Below, piece by piece: positions 1 to 35,910 of a stretch of DNA of 64,000 bases; position 1 is the first letter of the stretch; each line of letters starts with the position of its first letter. This DNA comes from Delphinus delphis (lineage: Eukaryota > Chordata > Mammalia > Artiodactyla > Delphinidae). Both the position numbers and the translations under genes were made by a program. Below the pieces are notes generated by a model. The model was not told the origin of the DNA, searched no databases, and saw only the letters and a program-made list of their open reading frames with translations. Location of the stretch: positions 27,101,730-27,165,729 of the forward strand of contig NC_082697.1 of NCBI RefSeq assembly GCF_949987515.2, in the 5' to 3' direction.

Positions 1-1349
1 TACTTAAAGAACCTTTCAGAGTAATTGCCAACACAAGTGTCTTAGATTGGCTTTCCATTTCCTGCCATCTAATCAATGCAGACACAGGTAGTGCTGAGAA
101 ATGAAGTGTCCCAATACAAGGTATACAGATGAGGTAATTTACAACAACACAGAAGTTGTTACTCTGTAAACCCTTGCCCCCCACCCACCCACCCAATTGG
201 GTCTTTTTTTTTTTTTCATGCTTCTGCAGTGACTCCTTAAGTAGCATTTTAAATACTTCTATTTCTTTTAAAAGGCTCTTGGGTGGCATTTCAGAGTCCT
301 CTGCATTCACCTTACGTTTCTTGCAAGGTCTGATGCATGTTAGGAGGTCCAGCTGTTTGCAGCTCCCCACATCAGCCTCAGCTACACCTAGGTTCTCTGA
401 GCTACAAGGGTGGGATGTGAAGTCTTGATTTACAGCCCTCCTCCCCACCTCAAAAGAAATAATTCATCAGTCATAAGTGTCCTGTTCAAATCACAATCCA
501 GTGCAAACGTAATCTCAAACTGCATCTCTGGCACATCTGGTGCTTTGAGGTTCTGCACAAATTCAACATGGTAACCCCCACAGCATTCTAGGGCATAAAA
601 GGGTCGAGAACAATAAATATCCACTGTAAGTGGCCACGAAGAAGATCACCCTGCCACATAGAGTGTCTTCCCTATGGTTGAGAAGCACTATAAAAGGAGG
701 CTTTAGCTTCCTCTAAAGTTTACCATTATATTCACTAAAGCCACCACCTCTGATAAAGTTACTAGAGCTAAGATGGGTTACAAAGTTAGATAAGTTCATT
801 AAATTCAACTCCTCAAACAATTATGTTTATCTATGACGCCCAGGTGAGAAAGACTTGTGAATCTATAAAGGTAGGAGAATGGGGAACTAAGACTTCAGGC
901 CTTAAAATATGTTGGAAGAATTTTTCCTAGTCCCCACAAGCAGCTACGGTAATGAAGCAACAGGAGAAAATACAGAGCTGATGGTTTTGCTATTGTGCTT
1001 AAAAAACTAGGCTTCCTCAGTGAAGCACCTGATAAACTTAGGTGGCTGGATTACAGTGGAAAATCCACTTTACACACACAAACACACAAAAACTGGCGAC
1101 TCTTCCCATCCCCAATCCCTGCACTGCTGAGACACAAAATGAATTTATGGCAAAGGATCCTTAATCCCCAGAGACGCTTTGGCTTGTGGAGCTTTTTTAA
1201 GGCCTCTCTGCCTGCCCGGTACCATGGGTTGAACGAGGGTTGTATAAAAATGGGGGCCTTGGGAAGCCTCCACGGTACAGGGCTGCAGGCCCCTCAGATG
1301 TGAACGTGAGCCACCCACCCAGCGAGACCTTTACACAGGGAACTTAAAT
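1..1349. other. 3' flank of CSNK2A1, no gene seen
   Basis: Unique-looking sequence without a clear repeat, exon or long open frame. It is either intergenic or the distal part of a longer CSNK2A1 3' UTR. No second AATAAA on the minus strand was seen here. Confidence 0.5.
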
Positions 1350-2612
1350 CTAACCTTGATAAATAAAACCAAACGTTTATTTACACCAAAGAATTCCAAC
1401 ACTGGATCTTTCACATATGAAGGACAAAGTATTATATATATACACACAGCAAGGGGTGGCAGGGCTGTAACAAGAGAGTTTAGTTTTCCCACAATTACAG
1501 GTCTACCATTTCAGTTTCACTGGAGATAGTGGCTCTGCTCCTACCTCTCAGGTACATTTACAAGACTGAGGGGCAGGTCTTCTCAATGGATGGCATGTGA
1601 GGGAAGGGGAAGGTAGGAGGAAAAGGTAGAAAGCTTAAAATAAAATGCAGTGGCCACATCTCTCACTAGCTCTTCAAGAGTTACTAGCATGAAACCAACA
1701 TAGACAATGTTTTTTTCTTTTGTAAAAAGCAATAATTATACCCAGTAACTAACTGAATTCAAAAGGGCCAAGTCAAAGAAAATTGAAATAGACTTTGCCT
1801 TCCCCCTCCTACCAGCTATAGAGCATGTTGGGAGATGAAAGGGGAAGAGGACCAAGGTAAGGAGCCTGGGAGGGACAGTATTAAAGTTTTAAACTGAACT
1901 GAAACTAAATTGTAAGTGAGTTGGATTTAGGTTAGGTCAATAAGACATGATTCATACTGAACAGACGTTTTCAGGACCTGTCTGCACTTTGGGTAGATTT
2001 TCAGCATCTCAGTGTAACTAAGACATATTTCCACTAGATTCACCAGTATAACCCCACTGAAGCACTTTTGGAGTAAAGTGATGTAAGTGACTAGCAGTAC
2101 ACTGCTCTTATAGGTTGGGTCCTTCCTTCCTCCTTCCTTCCCACCTCCCTTCAAGAAGCTACATTTTTGTAATCTCTGGAGGAGAGCATGAAATACAAAC
2201 CCCTCGAAGTGTGGGATGGTAGGGGAGCAATGGTGGGCATGGGAAGAGATCTCCACCCAAGCGCAGCAGCCAGATTGAGGCTGGTTTATCTTTGTTCTTT
2301 AGTGGTGAGGAACTGAATTTGGAAGGGGAGAAAAAAATTTGTCCGTGAAATATTCCACCTGCAGATAATTTTTCAGGGAATCCCCTGAGTTATGAAAAGT
2401 TCGAGTTAAAAAAAAAAAGAAAGAAAAAAAAAGAAAATCAGCCTATTATAATTTTTTTTTTTTTATGACTGAACTACTATAAATCCACAAGCAACGGTTC
2501 AGACACGGTGCTTCTGAAGTCTTTCACCCCCGCCCCCCCGCAGGCACAAGCTGCATCGAGGGAGTGAGTGACTCCCCAGCCTCTGCTCAGGCATCAGGAG
2601 ACAGAAGGGCCA
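1350..2612 (-). other. CSNK2A1: CSNK2A1 3' UTR (end position inferred)
   Basis: The untranslated part of exon 13 follows directly after the stop codon. It holds an A-rich then T-rich stretch (2407-2465). I place the end at the first good poly(A) signal, about 1.25 kb from the stop. A longer form reaching 1-1349 cannot be excluded, since no repeat or gene interrupts that stretch. Confidence 0.6.
1376..1381 (-). terminator. CSNK2A1: Candidate poly(A) signal AATAAA of CSNK2A1
   Basis: TTTATT on the plus strand is AATAAA in the gene's direction. It is followed by the GU/U-rich GTTTGGTTTTATTTATC, which suits a cleavage-factor site, so cleavage would fall near 1350-1366. Confidence 0.6.
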
Positions 2613-25662
<23,050 letters not shown>

Positions 25663-26032
25663 CTGCAGAAACAAAACACACAAAGGCCAAGGAACCATTT
25701 TTAAAAAGCATATAGGAAGAAAAAAAATCATCCTGAGTAATGGCCTCAAACATACCTCTGGCTCTCCTACCTGTTAACCGATGAATATATCCCAACTGTG
25801 CCAATCACAGTGTTTCCTGAAACATGGGGAAAAATTAAAACAAAACACCCAAATCCCAAGAAATATACTTAAACGTATACTGGCCCTAATCCTATTCTAC
25901 AAAGTAGCCTGTTACCTCTTCATCTAAAGTTTGGATGCTCTTTAAAAGATAGCCTGAAAGGGAAGAATGGCATTGTGGATAAACCCATCAGCATTACTAC
26001 TATTTATACATTCTACAAAAAGTGTTAGCAAG

Positions 26033-26335
26033 GGATTCCCTAGTGGCACAGTGGTTAAGAATCCGCCTGCCAATGCAGGGGACATGGGTTTGAGGCCTGG
26101 TCCAGGAAGATCCCACGTGCCTCAGAGCAACTAAGCCCGTGCGCCACAACTACTGAGCCTGCGCTCTAGAGCCCGCGAGCCACAACTTTTGAAGCCCGCG
26201 CACCTAGAGCCCATGTTCCGCAACAAGAGAAGCCACCGCAATGAGAAGTCCGTGCACCGCAATGAAGAGTAGCCCTGGCTCGCCGCAAGTAGAAAAAGCC
26301 TGCGTGCAGCAAGGAAGACCCAATGCAGCCAAAAA
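26033..26335 (+). mobile_element. CHR-1-type SINE
   Basis: GGGATTCCCTAGTGGCACAG head. Target copies AAAAGTGTTAGCAAG (26018-26032) and AAAAGTATTAGCAAG (26336-26350) differ once. Only 370 bp upstream of exon 2. Confidence 0.9.
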
Positions 26336-26660
26336 AAAAGTATTAGCAAGAACAGCACTTTCCTTTCAACAGCTTTCTACAGCTCAAGTAAGGGTGCTAA
26401 AACACTCTAGAATGGTGGCAAAGTCCAGAGTACAAACCTTAGCCTGACTAATATTTGATGAAACCAGGAAGAGAATAAAGACTTGTTCTCATACATCAAA
26501 GTTCAACGTCATTTTATTATCTGGGTAACTTTACATACTAATACGTAGGTCAGTGATCACCATTTGAAAGATACACTTGATTTCATTAAAAAGAAAAAGA
26601 AACCAGTAATTTCCTCCTGATTTATTTAATATAGGAGCAAGCTTAATAAAAACTGGTGGA

Positions 26661-26992
26661 GGGCTTCCCTGGTGGTGTAGTTGTTAAGAATCCGCCTGCC
26701 AATGCAGGGGACACGGGTTCGAGCCCTGGTCCGGGAAGATCCCACATGCCGCAGAGCAACTAAGCCCGTGCACCACAACTACTGAGCCTGCGCTCTAGAG
26801 CCCGCGAGCCACTACTGAAGCCCGCATGCCTAGAGCCCGTACTCTGCAACAAGAGAAGCCACCACAATGAGAAGCCTGTGGACCGCAACAAAGAGTAGCC
26901 CCTGCTCGCCGCAACTAGAGAAAGCCCGAGCGCAGCAACGAAGGCCCAACGCAGCCAAAAATAAATAAAATTAATTAATTAAAAAGTAGGTA
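26661..26992 (+). mobile_element. CHR-1-type SINE
   Basis: GGGCTTCCCTGGTGGTGTAG head and AATAAATAAAATTAATTAAT tail; target copies around AATAAAAACTGGTGGA lie at 26645-26660 and 26993-27010. Confidence 0.9.
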
Positions 26993-27125
26993 AATAAAAA
27001 AACTGGTGGAAGACAGTAATATATATTGGCTGAACTAATGCAGAATTTGACACTGAGGAAAAGCTGGTAAAATTTTAGAAATGTGCTTTCTACCAAATCA
27101 GTAAACTAAGTCTCCTTCATCATGT

Positions 27126-27148
27126 CCCCCCCACCCCACCCCCACCCC
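27126..27148 (-). repeat. C-run block, G-quadruplex motif in the sense strand
   Basis: CCCCCCC-A-CCCC-A-CCCCC-A-CCCC on the plus strand gives four G-runs of at least four with one-base loops in the CSNK2A1 RNA, 1.5 kb upstream of exon 2. Confidence 0.85.
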
Positions 27149-27499
27149 TACTCCAATCTCCTTATCTCCATTCTCTGAGATTCCTATAACATTTGTAGAT
27201 TCCCTTTACTCTGCATTTAGTTACAAATGTATTGAGGGAACACCCTTCTTCTGTTTGTTTGATGGGATGCTGTCTGATGCATAAATCACAGGACAAAGCC
27301 AATCATATTTTAAAAAAATATATTGAGTCTCCAGATGTTATAACCTGAGGAAGACACATCACCCATGCATTTTCTGGCCAAGACTGTGTAATCTCAATCT
27401 AATTACAAGGCAAAGACAAACAGAAAATGAGGAAGCTTCTATTAAAAAATTCAGGGGTGGGGAGTAATACACCGTGCTCTTCAAACATGTCAATATTAT

Positions 27500-27745
27500 A
27501 AAAGATAAAGGAAGGCTAAAGAGACATTACAACTAAATACAATGTCCTACTCTAGACTGTATCCTGTACTAGACGTGGGAAAATGCTATTAAAAATACTA
27601 TCAGATCAAATGACAAAACTGGATTTAGATTAGGTGTATACAAGAATGCACTCACACATGTAAAGCAAATGGGGTAAAATATAACAGTAAGTAAATCTGG
27701 GTCAATGGGGATACAGATGTTTCTTTGTACTATTTTAATTTTGTT
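27500..27745 (+). mobile_element. L1 3' UTR fragment
   Basis: AAATCTGGGTCAATGGGGAT then TTTGTACTATTTTAATTTTG is an old L1 3' end. It abuts a reverse-oriented L1. Confidence 0.55.
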
Positions 27746-28850
27746 GAAACATATATTTTTAAAAATTGTGGTAAAATATAAATATAAAATTTACCAAAAT
27801 TAACAATGTTTAAGCATACAGTTCAGAGGATTAAGTACATTCACATTCTAGTACAACCATCACCACATCCTCCATCTCTAGAAAATTTTCATCATCCCAA
27901 ACTGAAACTCTGTACCCATTAAACACCAACTCCCTCCGCCCCCAGCTCCTTATATAACCATCATTTTATTTTTCGTCTCTGAGTTTGACTACTCTAGGTA
28001 CCTCATGTAAGTGTAATTGTAGAATATTTGTCCTTTTACACTTGGCTCATTTCATTTAGCATGTCTTCAAGGTTCATCCATGTTTGTAGTATATGCCGGA
28101 AGTTCCTCCCTCTTTAAGGCTGAATATCTCCATTGCATGTATATACCACATTTTGTCTATCCATTCATCAATAGACACCTGGGTTGTTTCCACCTTTAGG
28201 CTATTGTGAATAACGCTGCTATGAACACTGCTGTACAAATATCTTCTGGAGTTCCTCCTTTCAATTCTTTTGGGTGGAATTGTGGATCATATGGTAATTC
28301 TATCTTTAATTTTTTGAGGAACCAGCACACTCTTTTCCACAGTGGCTGCATCATTTTATATTCCCATCAGCAATACACAAAGGTTCCAATTTCTCCACAT
28401 CCTCTCCAGCATTTATGTAATTTTTTTTTTAATAGCAGCCATCTTAATGGATATAAAGTGGTATCTCACTGTGGTTTTGACTGGTACTTCTCTAATGATT
28501 AGTGATGCTAAGCACTTTTTCAGGTGTTTACTGGCCATTTATTTATCTTCTTTGGAGAGATGACTATTCAAGTCCTTTATTTTTTAATTTTCTTTTCTTT
28601 TGCTTGTTGAGTTGCAGAAGTTCCTTATATATTCTGGATACTAATGCCTTATCAGATGTTATTTGCAAATACTTTCTGCCATTCTGTGGGTTGCCTTTTT
28701 ATTCTGTTGGTGGTGTCCGCTGATGCACTAAACTTTTAAATTTTGATGAACTCTAATTTGTCTATTTTGTCTTGTCTGTGCTTTTGGTGTCATATCTGTA
28801 CTATTTTTATTTCTGTCTCTTATAAATTTGAAGTTACTTTCAAGTAGAAA
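27745..28850 (-). mobile_element. Old L1 (L1MA/MB type), ~1.1 kb
   Basis: Reverse-strand L1 text throughout: TTTGTCTATCCATTCATCAA, AATAACGCTGCTATGAACAC, TGGATATAAAGTGGTATCTC and the GTTCCTTATATATTCTGGAT block. No long open frame is left. Confidence 0.85.
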
Positions 28851-28864
28851 GTTTTAAAAAAATG

Positions 28865-28960
28865 GGTATAAGAAAACTGAGGCCCAGAAAGAGGAAAATT
28901 TACCTATAATCACATAGCTACTTAACAGGAGAGTTAAGGACTGGAAACCAAACTTCTGAT
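28865..28960 (+). repeat. MIR SINE fragment
   Basis: GAAAACTGAGGCCCAGAAAG and CACATAGCTACTTAACAG are the MIR core. Confidence 0.6.
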
Positions 28961-29009
28961 TCTTGTGACGATAATCTTTTTTGCCATGTAATCATAAACT
29001 AGTTAGATA

Positions 29010-29195
29010 ACAACAGCTAACATCTACAAGCATTCACTACGTGCTTTATGTGAATTATTTCATAACCTTACCACACAAGGAACTGGTAAGGACAGTTACC
29101 ATTACCCCCATTTTACAGATGAGGAAAATGAAGTAAAGAAAGGTTAAGTAACTTGCCAAAGGACACACAGCTAGAAGGAGCTGACGACATTTAAC
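29010..29195 (+). repeat. MIR SINE
   Basis: CCCCCATTTTACAGATGAGG, GGTTAAGTAACTTGCC and ACACACAGCTAGAAGGAGC form a well-kept MIR core. Confidence 0.85.
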
Positions 29196-29199
29196 CAGA

Positions 29200-31126
29200 C
29201 TACAAAATAGAGATAACTGTATTCACCTCTCAGGTTTGTGGTGAGGATTCAATGAACTAATAAGTGTAAAGTGTTTAGAACTGTGCCTATTTGAGACCTC
29301 TATGAGACTCACAACCATCTACATGTTCTTTCCAATGTTGTATTTAAGCTGGAGCTTAGCTACTACACCAAAAAGTAAGCCAGAAGAGATGTCTCCTTAT
29401 GCCCACAATTTCAGCAGCTTAAAGCTTTTAGAGGAAGAGCAAGAAAGACTAGGATGGGGGTTAATGCTATCCTCCAAAAGTGTGACAAACAATGATACTC
29501 CCACCTCCCTCCCCAGCAATATATGAGATCAAAAGATCCATTTGTCTACCTACGAATTCTCCAATTCATAAAAGCCCCTATAACTTGCCTCTGTTCAACT
29601 CTGGGGTCCCATATGTATACAACTTAAATGGCCAGAACACAATAAAATAATTCAGATACTTACTAAAAAGTGGACCAAAACTGTCTTTAAAATTATTTCC
29701 AAATATTTATTTCTTTGGTTTTATAAAACCACCTGGGTGATAATAACCTAATGTATCTTTACCTAATATTGATTAATTATAAACACACACACACACCCAA
29801 ACAAGCAAAAAACCAGAAAGCAGACACTTTTATTGTAACTTTTCTTCTTCCCAAAGAAACAAGGTCATTTCTGCTTTAGGATTGCTGGCTTTTTTGGTGA
29901 CTATTATCACTGCACTAACAACAGCAAAAGACACTAGGGAGACGGGTAAAGGTGTGTGTATGTGCGCAAACAGCCAAAATTGTATAGACAACAGCATTAA
30001 ACCAGCAGAAATACTGTCCCAGGAATTTATGAATTTTAATGATACTAAACTCTTAAATTCTTACCTTCTTCTCTGAAACAGTATCTTTCTCTTCAGTCTC
30101 TATATTCCTTTATAGGTATTTTATTCTTTCTGTTGATATTCTGTAAGACACCGTGGGTCTCAAAGCTCTTCCCCAATGAACTTAAGAAGTTTGTAAAATC
30201 AGCACAAATTGCATAAATGGGATTAGATGCAATATGCAATGTGATGAAGCAAGCAGTGGAGTCCTGGGTTCAAATCCCTATTTGGCTACAGGACCTCTAC
30301 TGGGGTTCTTCCAGCTTTGATTCATCACTTATAAAACCTGCCTAATTGCACTTGCAGACTGAAGGGAAGCTCAAGCGAGATGATCTTCCAGAAAGGGCTC
30401 AAAAACACCGAACACATGTAAATTATTATTAAATGATTACTATGCCATTGCTCCTTAGTGAAAACTAATAAGCAGAAGCCTAACCTTAAAAGGCTGTGGT
30501 CTTCTCTCCTAGTTTTCTTCAAAGTACAGAAATTATAGGAGCTGTGGTTAACTCCCAGCCTCTGAGGGCCAACTCATGGGTGGACATGCCATTACAAAAT
30601 GAGACCTCATTTCTCTGTGGAAATCATCTGACTCACACGGAAAATATTCCCCAACTCCCATTTATTAGCCCATGTATCAATCACACTCTTATGACCCAGT
30701 CTTCTGCTCTCATAAGGCCTTGGCATTCTCTGAGAAGCGTAGAGCAAGGCTATTCACTGATGAAACTCTGAGATTCTCAAGTACTTGTTTGACTGGCCCT
30801 TGCAGCTTTGTGCCTCATCAACTGGGACCTAATTTATGAACTGGTGAATTTGATTCTCCACTGGGAGGACAACGAGCTATTTTTGCAGTAACCCAAAGAG
30901 GTGCTTCACTTTACTGTCATGCATACCAAATAATCTGCTTAGAGTAAGAGAGTCATTCACATGAATTCCAAATAGTTGGCTTTCATTAATTATGCGGGGA
31001 GAAGAAAACAGGGGTGGGGGATGGTGGGGTGTGTGTTCTTAAACTATAGCTTAGCAACTTCAGATAAATAAAATGGTGCAGGGAGGGATGAGGGAGGGTG
31101 ATGGAATGGGGTAAAGAGGGGATGTG
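29200..31126. other. Intron 1 stretch, mostly unassigned
   Basis: AT-rich intron with a short (CA)n near 29784-29797 and possible MIR scraps near 30250. No gene or clear element seen. Confidence 0.5.
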
Positions 31127-31143
31127 AAAAGATAGAAAAAAGA

Positions 31144-31345
31144 GGGCTTCCCTGGTGGCGCAGTGGTTGAGAGTCCGCCTGCCGATGCAGGGGACACAGG
31201 TTCGTGCCCGGTCCGGGAAGATCCCACATGCCGCGGAGCGGCTGGGCCCGTGAGCCATGGCCGCTGAGCCTGCGCGTCAGGAGCCTGTGCTCTGCAACGG
31301 GAGAGGCCACAACAGTGAGAGGCCCGCGTATCGCAAAAAAAAAAA
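31144..31345 (+). mobile_element. Young CHR SINE
   Basis: GGGCTTCCCTGGTGGCGCAG to an A-run; the target duplication AAAAGATAGAAAAAAGA (17 bp) is perfect (31127-31143, 31346-31362). Confidence 0.93.
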
Positions 31346-31529
31346 AAAAGATAGAAAAAAGAAGATAAACATTATTCTATTCAGAAATACTACTTCACTT
31401 GTACTGCTGTAAATGTGTATGTATATTCACATGCAGCCTAATAGGAAGGAAATACAGGGACAAGCCTAAATCTCTCAACCACAGATTTGGTTCTTTCAGA
31501 CATTCCTTCCTTTGTTCATCCCTTAAATA

Positions 31530-32060
31530 TATGAGCATCTACTATGAAAAAGTATTATGCTAGGCTTTGGGAATACAATAATGAGCAAGGCAGAACAGTG
31601 AGACCAATGTGCCTTTAAGATTTTATCTGCAGATTAAGGATAATGGAAATTCATTGAAGAATTTTAAGCAGAAAAGTGACCCATATGTACATTTTGAACA
31701 AGTTTACTCTGGCTGGGTGTGAGACAGGCAAGAGAGAATATTTTCAGGGAAACAGAAAGCTATCAACAGTAGCCTATGTAAGACAGATAATAAAGGCCTG
31801 ACCTATGGTGGTAGCAATGGAGATAAGTGAACTAATATGAGGAACAAAATTTATGGTGTAAAATCAATAGCTCTGGGTGGACTGGATGATGGGGTAAGGA
31901 GTGGAAGTGACTTTTAGATTTCTGGCTAGAGAGACTGTTGATGCCATTCATGGAGACAGAAAACATTCTGGAAGAGCTCACAAGTCAGGTTTTGAACATA
32001 AGGTTAAAATGGCTCTTTGACATATTAAAAAGGGTACTGAATCGGCAATCAGGTATTACA
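31530..32060 (-). mobile_element. L2 LINE fragment
   Basis: ACTATGAAAAAGTATTATGC, TACAATAATGAGCAAGGCAG and TTTACTCTGGCTGGGTGTG are reverse-strand L2 text. Confidence 0.6.
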
Positions 32061-32061
32061 A

Positions 32062-32832
32062 GTCTGGAGCTAAAAGAGTTTTTCAGCTTTAAATACCTGC
32101 CCCCCACACCTCTCCTCCAGAATTCTATGTGGCAGGCATTTCTTTTCCTAATCTACAGATAAGAAAACAGCCAAAGTAAATTCAGTAGCTTTAGCAAGAA
32201 TATCCAGGAGAGATGGAGCTGGGATTCAAAGCCAAAATGGCTGGCCCTTAAGGTTCATGTCTTTTCATTCCTATCGAACTGAACTTATCACTTTCTACAT
32301 CATACCTTAATTTCCTTATTAGACCCTTAGCTCCTTGAAGTCAAGATCCATTATCTAATTAATCTTTTGATTTTACAGTACCCAGCTGAAGTGTCTGCAT
32401 TTTGTATGATGTCCAGTAAATATTATTTATCAATCAAATCAATGTTGGTTTATTTTAAAAAAAATGAAATAAAAATGAAGTTGCCTCCAAAAGGTAGAGT
32501 ACCCCTAAACACTTCAGGTCATCTGGTACATAGCTAGGAAAACTAAAAGACTAACTCAAGAGTTCTTGAGTAATTTTCTCTTCACTCCCCGCCCCACCAA
32601 TATAGCTTCTTCTATTAAATAACAGGGCCACAGTTAAGATTGGTATTTTTCTCCCACAACAATTAGAATTAAAAGAATACTGAAGAAACTCTAGTTTAGC
32701 AATTTTTATAATGGCTTATCTGAAAGTTGGGAAAAGTGCTTGAGTCCTGAGTATCCTGAAGGTCAATTCTCCTATCTACCATTCACAATAGAAGTATACC
32801 TTAAAAAAATATAACTTACAGAAAAAGTATTA
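32062..32832. other. Intron 1 stretch, nothing clear
   Basis: AT-rich; some L2/MIR-like wear but no assignable element. Confidence 0.4.
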
Positions 32833-32833
32833 C

Positions 32834-33029
32834 CATTTATTTATTTATTTATTTGCGGCACGCGGGCCTCTCCCGTTGCGGAGCACAGGCTCCGGACGCG
32901 CAGGCTCAGCGGCCATGGCTCACGGGCCCAGCTGCTCCACGGCATGTGGGATCTTCCCGGACCGGGGCACGAACCCGTGTCCCCTGCATTGGCAGGCGGA
33001 CTCTCAACCGCTTCGCCACCTGAGAAGCC
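32834..33029 (-). mobile_element. Young CHR SINE with internal deletion
   Basis: Reverse-strand copy; between the tail (ATTTATTTATTTATTTGCGG) and TCCCGTTGCGGAGCACAGG it lacks the TCACTGTTGTGGCC-type segment present in its sisters. Target duplication not clear. Confidence 0.88.
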
Positions 33030-33034
33030 CTAAT

Positions 33035-34990
33035 TTCCATTTTAAATGACCTTACTTAGTTCCTACTGTCCTCATGTATTGCATAAAAGGAGATGTAACT
33101 TTCATGGCTAATAATTTCAGATCACTAATTCTATTTTAAAAGCCCTCAGACTGACTCTGAAGTCATGGCTAAGTTTTGTTTGCTCAATGCTTAGCCTAAT
33201 AAAAGCCAATTAATCAACTATGAAAAATTATCTTGTCAACAAAATTTTCCCTACTAAAGTCAGACCACAACCAAAGCCAATTATTAATACATGGCTCTGC
33301 TTGACCTATACTTTAATAAAATGCAAGGAAAAGAAAACTTCACTAAATCATCAGGCTAAAATATGTACTGTGAAAGTAATAAGTTTATTGACATAAATGT
33401 AACAGAACTAATTAATTTCAATAAAAACTCCTTTTGTCCTCTTCAGTCAGTCTCTCCCTCTAATCTCTTCTACTCCATGTGATTTCTGTTTTTCAATCTG
33501 GCAACTAAAAAAGAAAATCAGAGGCTTAGTGAATGGACCAATATCAGAAAATGCACAAGTCTAATCAGTCATTTGTACTAATGTAGTTTTATAGATCAAT
33601 TTTCTAGTATTAGAACTAGAAAAGATTATTCTGGAACTCTAAATTTAAAATATTTTCAAATTGTGAAACAGTTTTATTATGTCTTTTAACCCTAATATTT
33701 ATTAGGGTCTCCATCTTAAGAAAAAAAAAAGTTCTCCCTCCCATCCCTAGATCAACCATAGTTAATGAACAAGAGCTCATACTCGTCCAGGCAGGACAAA
33801 GAGTTCTACAGTAAAGAATGCGGAATGTGCTTATATTGCACTGACTGCGTGATTTAGGACCACTTGTTTAGAGGAAAAGCAGTTGTATGAGGAAAAACAC
33901 CTTTGAAGCACTGCAGCAGAGAATGAACTCTTCTTAGCAATAAGGCAGCAAAAACTGGTAAGAGGATTTGTGGAACAAACTATGTATATGTTTTTGCCTC
34001 GTGGTAGAAGCAAAGACAAACATTTAGTCATACAAACTTGTCCTTTCCCCTTTCAAAGTGGCACTGTTTAGAAGGTCAAATGAACACAAAAAAAAGCATA
34101 AGTAGTTAATACTATCTGAATTACTTGTTTCAAATGTCCATAGTTGCCCTTAATTTCCAATTACCTCCTCCTTTCAAAATCAAGAGCAGAATGTTCATTC
34201 ATTAAGCATTTATCTAATACTTGTTATGTACCAGGAAACATGCTTGATTGCCAGGAAGGGATACTTTCTCTAGGCCCTGGAGAATAAAGAGAAAGTAATT
34301 CTGCCCTCCAACAAAGAAAACAGACTATTAAAATCTCTGATCAGTGCTTGAAAGAATTAAGTCAGGGTGCTCTGCAGGAACTGAAGGGAACTTAAGTCAC
34401 CCACCAACCCATTATCATCCATTCAATAAATATTTATGGAGTACTTCAATGTTTGGGGAAAGGCAGTCAGGGAAGAAATAACATCTACGCTCAGTTTTGA
34501 AGGGTGCACAGGAATTATTCAGACGAGAAACACCAATACAACAAATTGTAAAGCACAATTCTTTAAGTTAGGAATTTTAAAGACCTATAACTTTGTATCC
34601 CCAAATGACCAAAAGCTGGCACACCCTGTTATCCTCTATAAGAAGCACATCAGATCAACAACCTTTTAATATCTACGGTGGAAAACACTAGTGCATTCTA
34701 CTCAACTGTTACTATATGTGGCCCTCTCCCCCGAAACAATGATTAATTCACAACCACTGCACTTTAGATCTCATTCTCTTCCTTTCTCCACTCCTCTAAC
34801 AAATCAGTTCTACTGCAGAGGTCACAAAGCAAAATGCCTAGAAAGGACAAGTAGCTAGAGTTTGTAGACAATCCCTGAAAGTGTGACTGCTTCTCAGTTT
34901 TCAAAGTGAAGATTTCTGCAGGTAACTTTCCTGTCTTCAGTAATGGCAGGCTAGGTTATTTAGGTCAACTCTCCTAGTGAGAACCAAAGA
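33035..34990. other. Intron 1 stretch, no repeat recognised
   Basis: About 2 kb of AT-rich, mostly unique-looking intron. Nothing coding; no conserved motif I can name. Confidence 0.5.
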
Positions 34991-34996
34991 GAATGG

Positions 34997-34999
<3 letters not shown>

Positions 35000-35075
<76 letters not shown>
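35000..35075 (+). repeat. (CA)38 microsatellite
   Basis: Seventy-six bases of uninterrupted AC repeats. Long pure dinucleotide arrays of this size are usually polymorphic. Confidence 0.97.
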
Positions 35076-35077
<2 letters not shown>

Positions 35078-35779
35078 ATCTCTCTCTTACATTCTTAAAT
35101 AAGACCGACAAGCATATAGCCAAAAGTGAAGAGAAAATGAGAGCCCAGAGAAGTAAGGAAGCCCAAAGCGTCTTTGTTGATCCCTGGAAATTAGAATTTT
35201 GTTCTGACAGAAACCAAAGCCTAGGGCTCTCACAAGGTGAGGAGTCCCTCCTCATAATAAATAAATTGAAGGTAAGAAAGAAGAGAGGGAGGGAGGATAA
35301 AGACGAGGCCCTCATCGTAATAAGCTGAGACTTGAGAGTTACAATCTTAGGGTGGGAGTGAAAAGGGAGTAGAAGATCCAGGGAAGAATTATAGCCCTAT
35401 AGAGGGAATGTCTGATCTGAAGCTTGTTTTAAGGTGGTCCCTGGACCAGTAATGTCCACAGATACCTGACATGAACAAGCTTGCTGTGGGCTTCAAATGA
35501 ATCCTACAAATAATTTTTCATATACAATATCCAACTTGTAATCAAAGACAACTAGGTGTTGAAGACTCCAATAGTTAGACTGGCAGAAAAAGAACAGACA
35601 ACAGAAAAAAACCCACAGAGACTTAACAACTATGTTGACTATGCTTACAGAAATAAGTTTCAGAATATCTGCAGGGAACAGGATACTTAAAAAGTAACAG
35701 CAGATTTCAAAACATGGAAGAACAAAACAGAACTTTCAGAAATAAGTAACTGAAATGGACTGATTTAACAGTAGATTCA

Positions 35780-35910
35780 GGGAACTCTCTGGTGGTCCAG
35801 CGGTTAGGACTCCATGCTCTTGATGTGGAGGGCGCTGGTTCAAACCCTGGTCAGGGAACTAAGATCCCACAAGCTGTGTGGTGGGGCCAAAAAAAAAAAA
35901 AAAAAAAAAA
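35780..35910 (+). mobile_element. CHR-2-type short SINE
   Basis: GGGAACTCTCTGGTGGTCCA head, A25 tail. The target duplication AGTAGATTCA is perfect (35770-35779, 35911-35920). Confidence 0.92.

Noticed and set aside
35000..35075. CRISPR or other spaced-repeat array
   Set aside because: The window is mammalian and the repeats are simple or interspersed, without regular spacers.
34993..35328. Open frame with a Thr-His repeat
   Set aside because: It is only the (CA)n microsatellite read through; no family, no conserved flanks.
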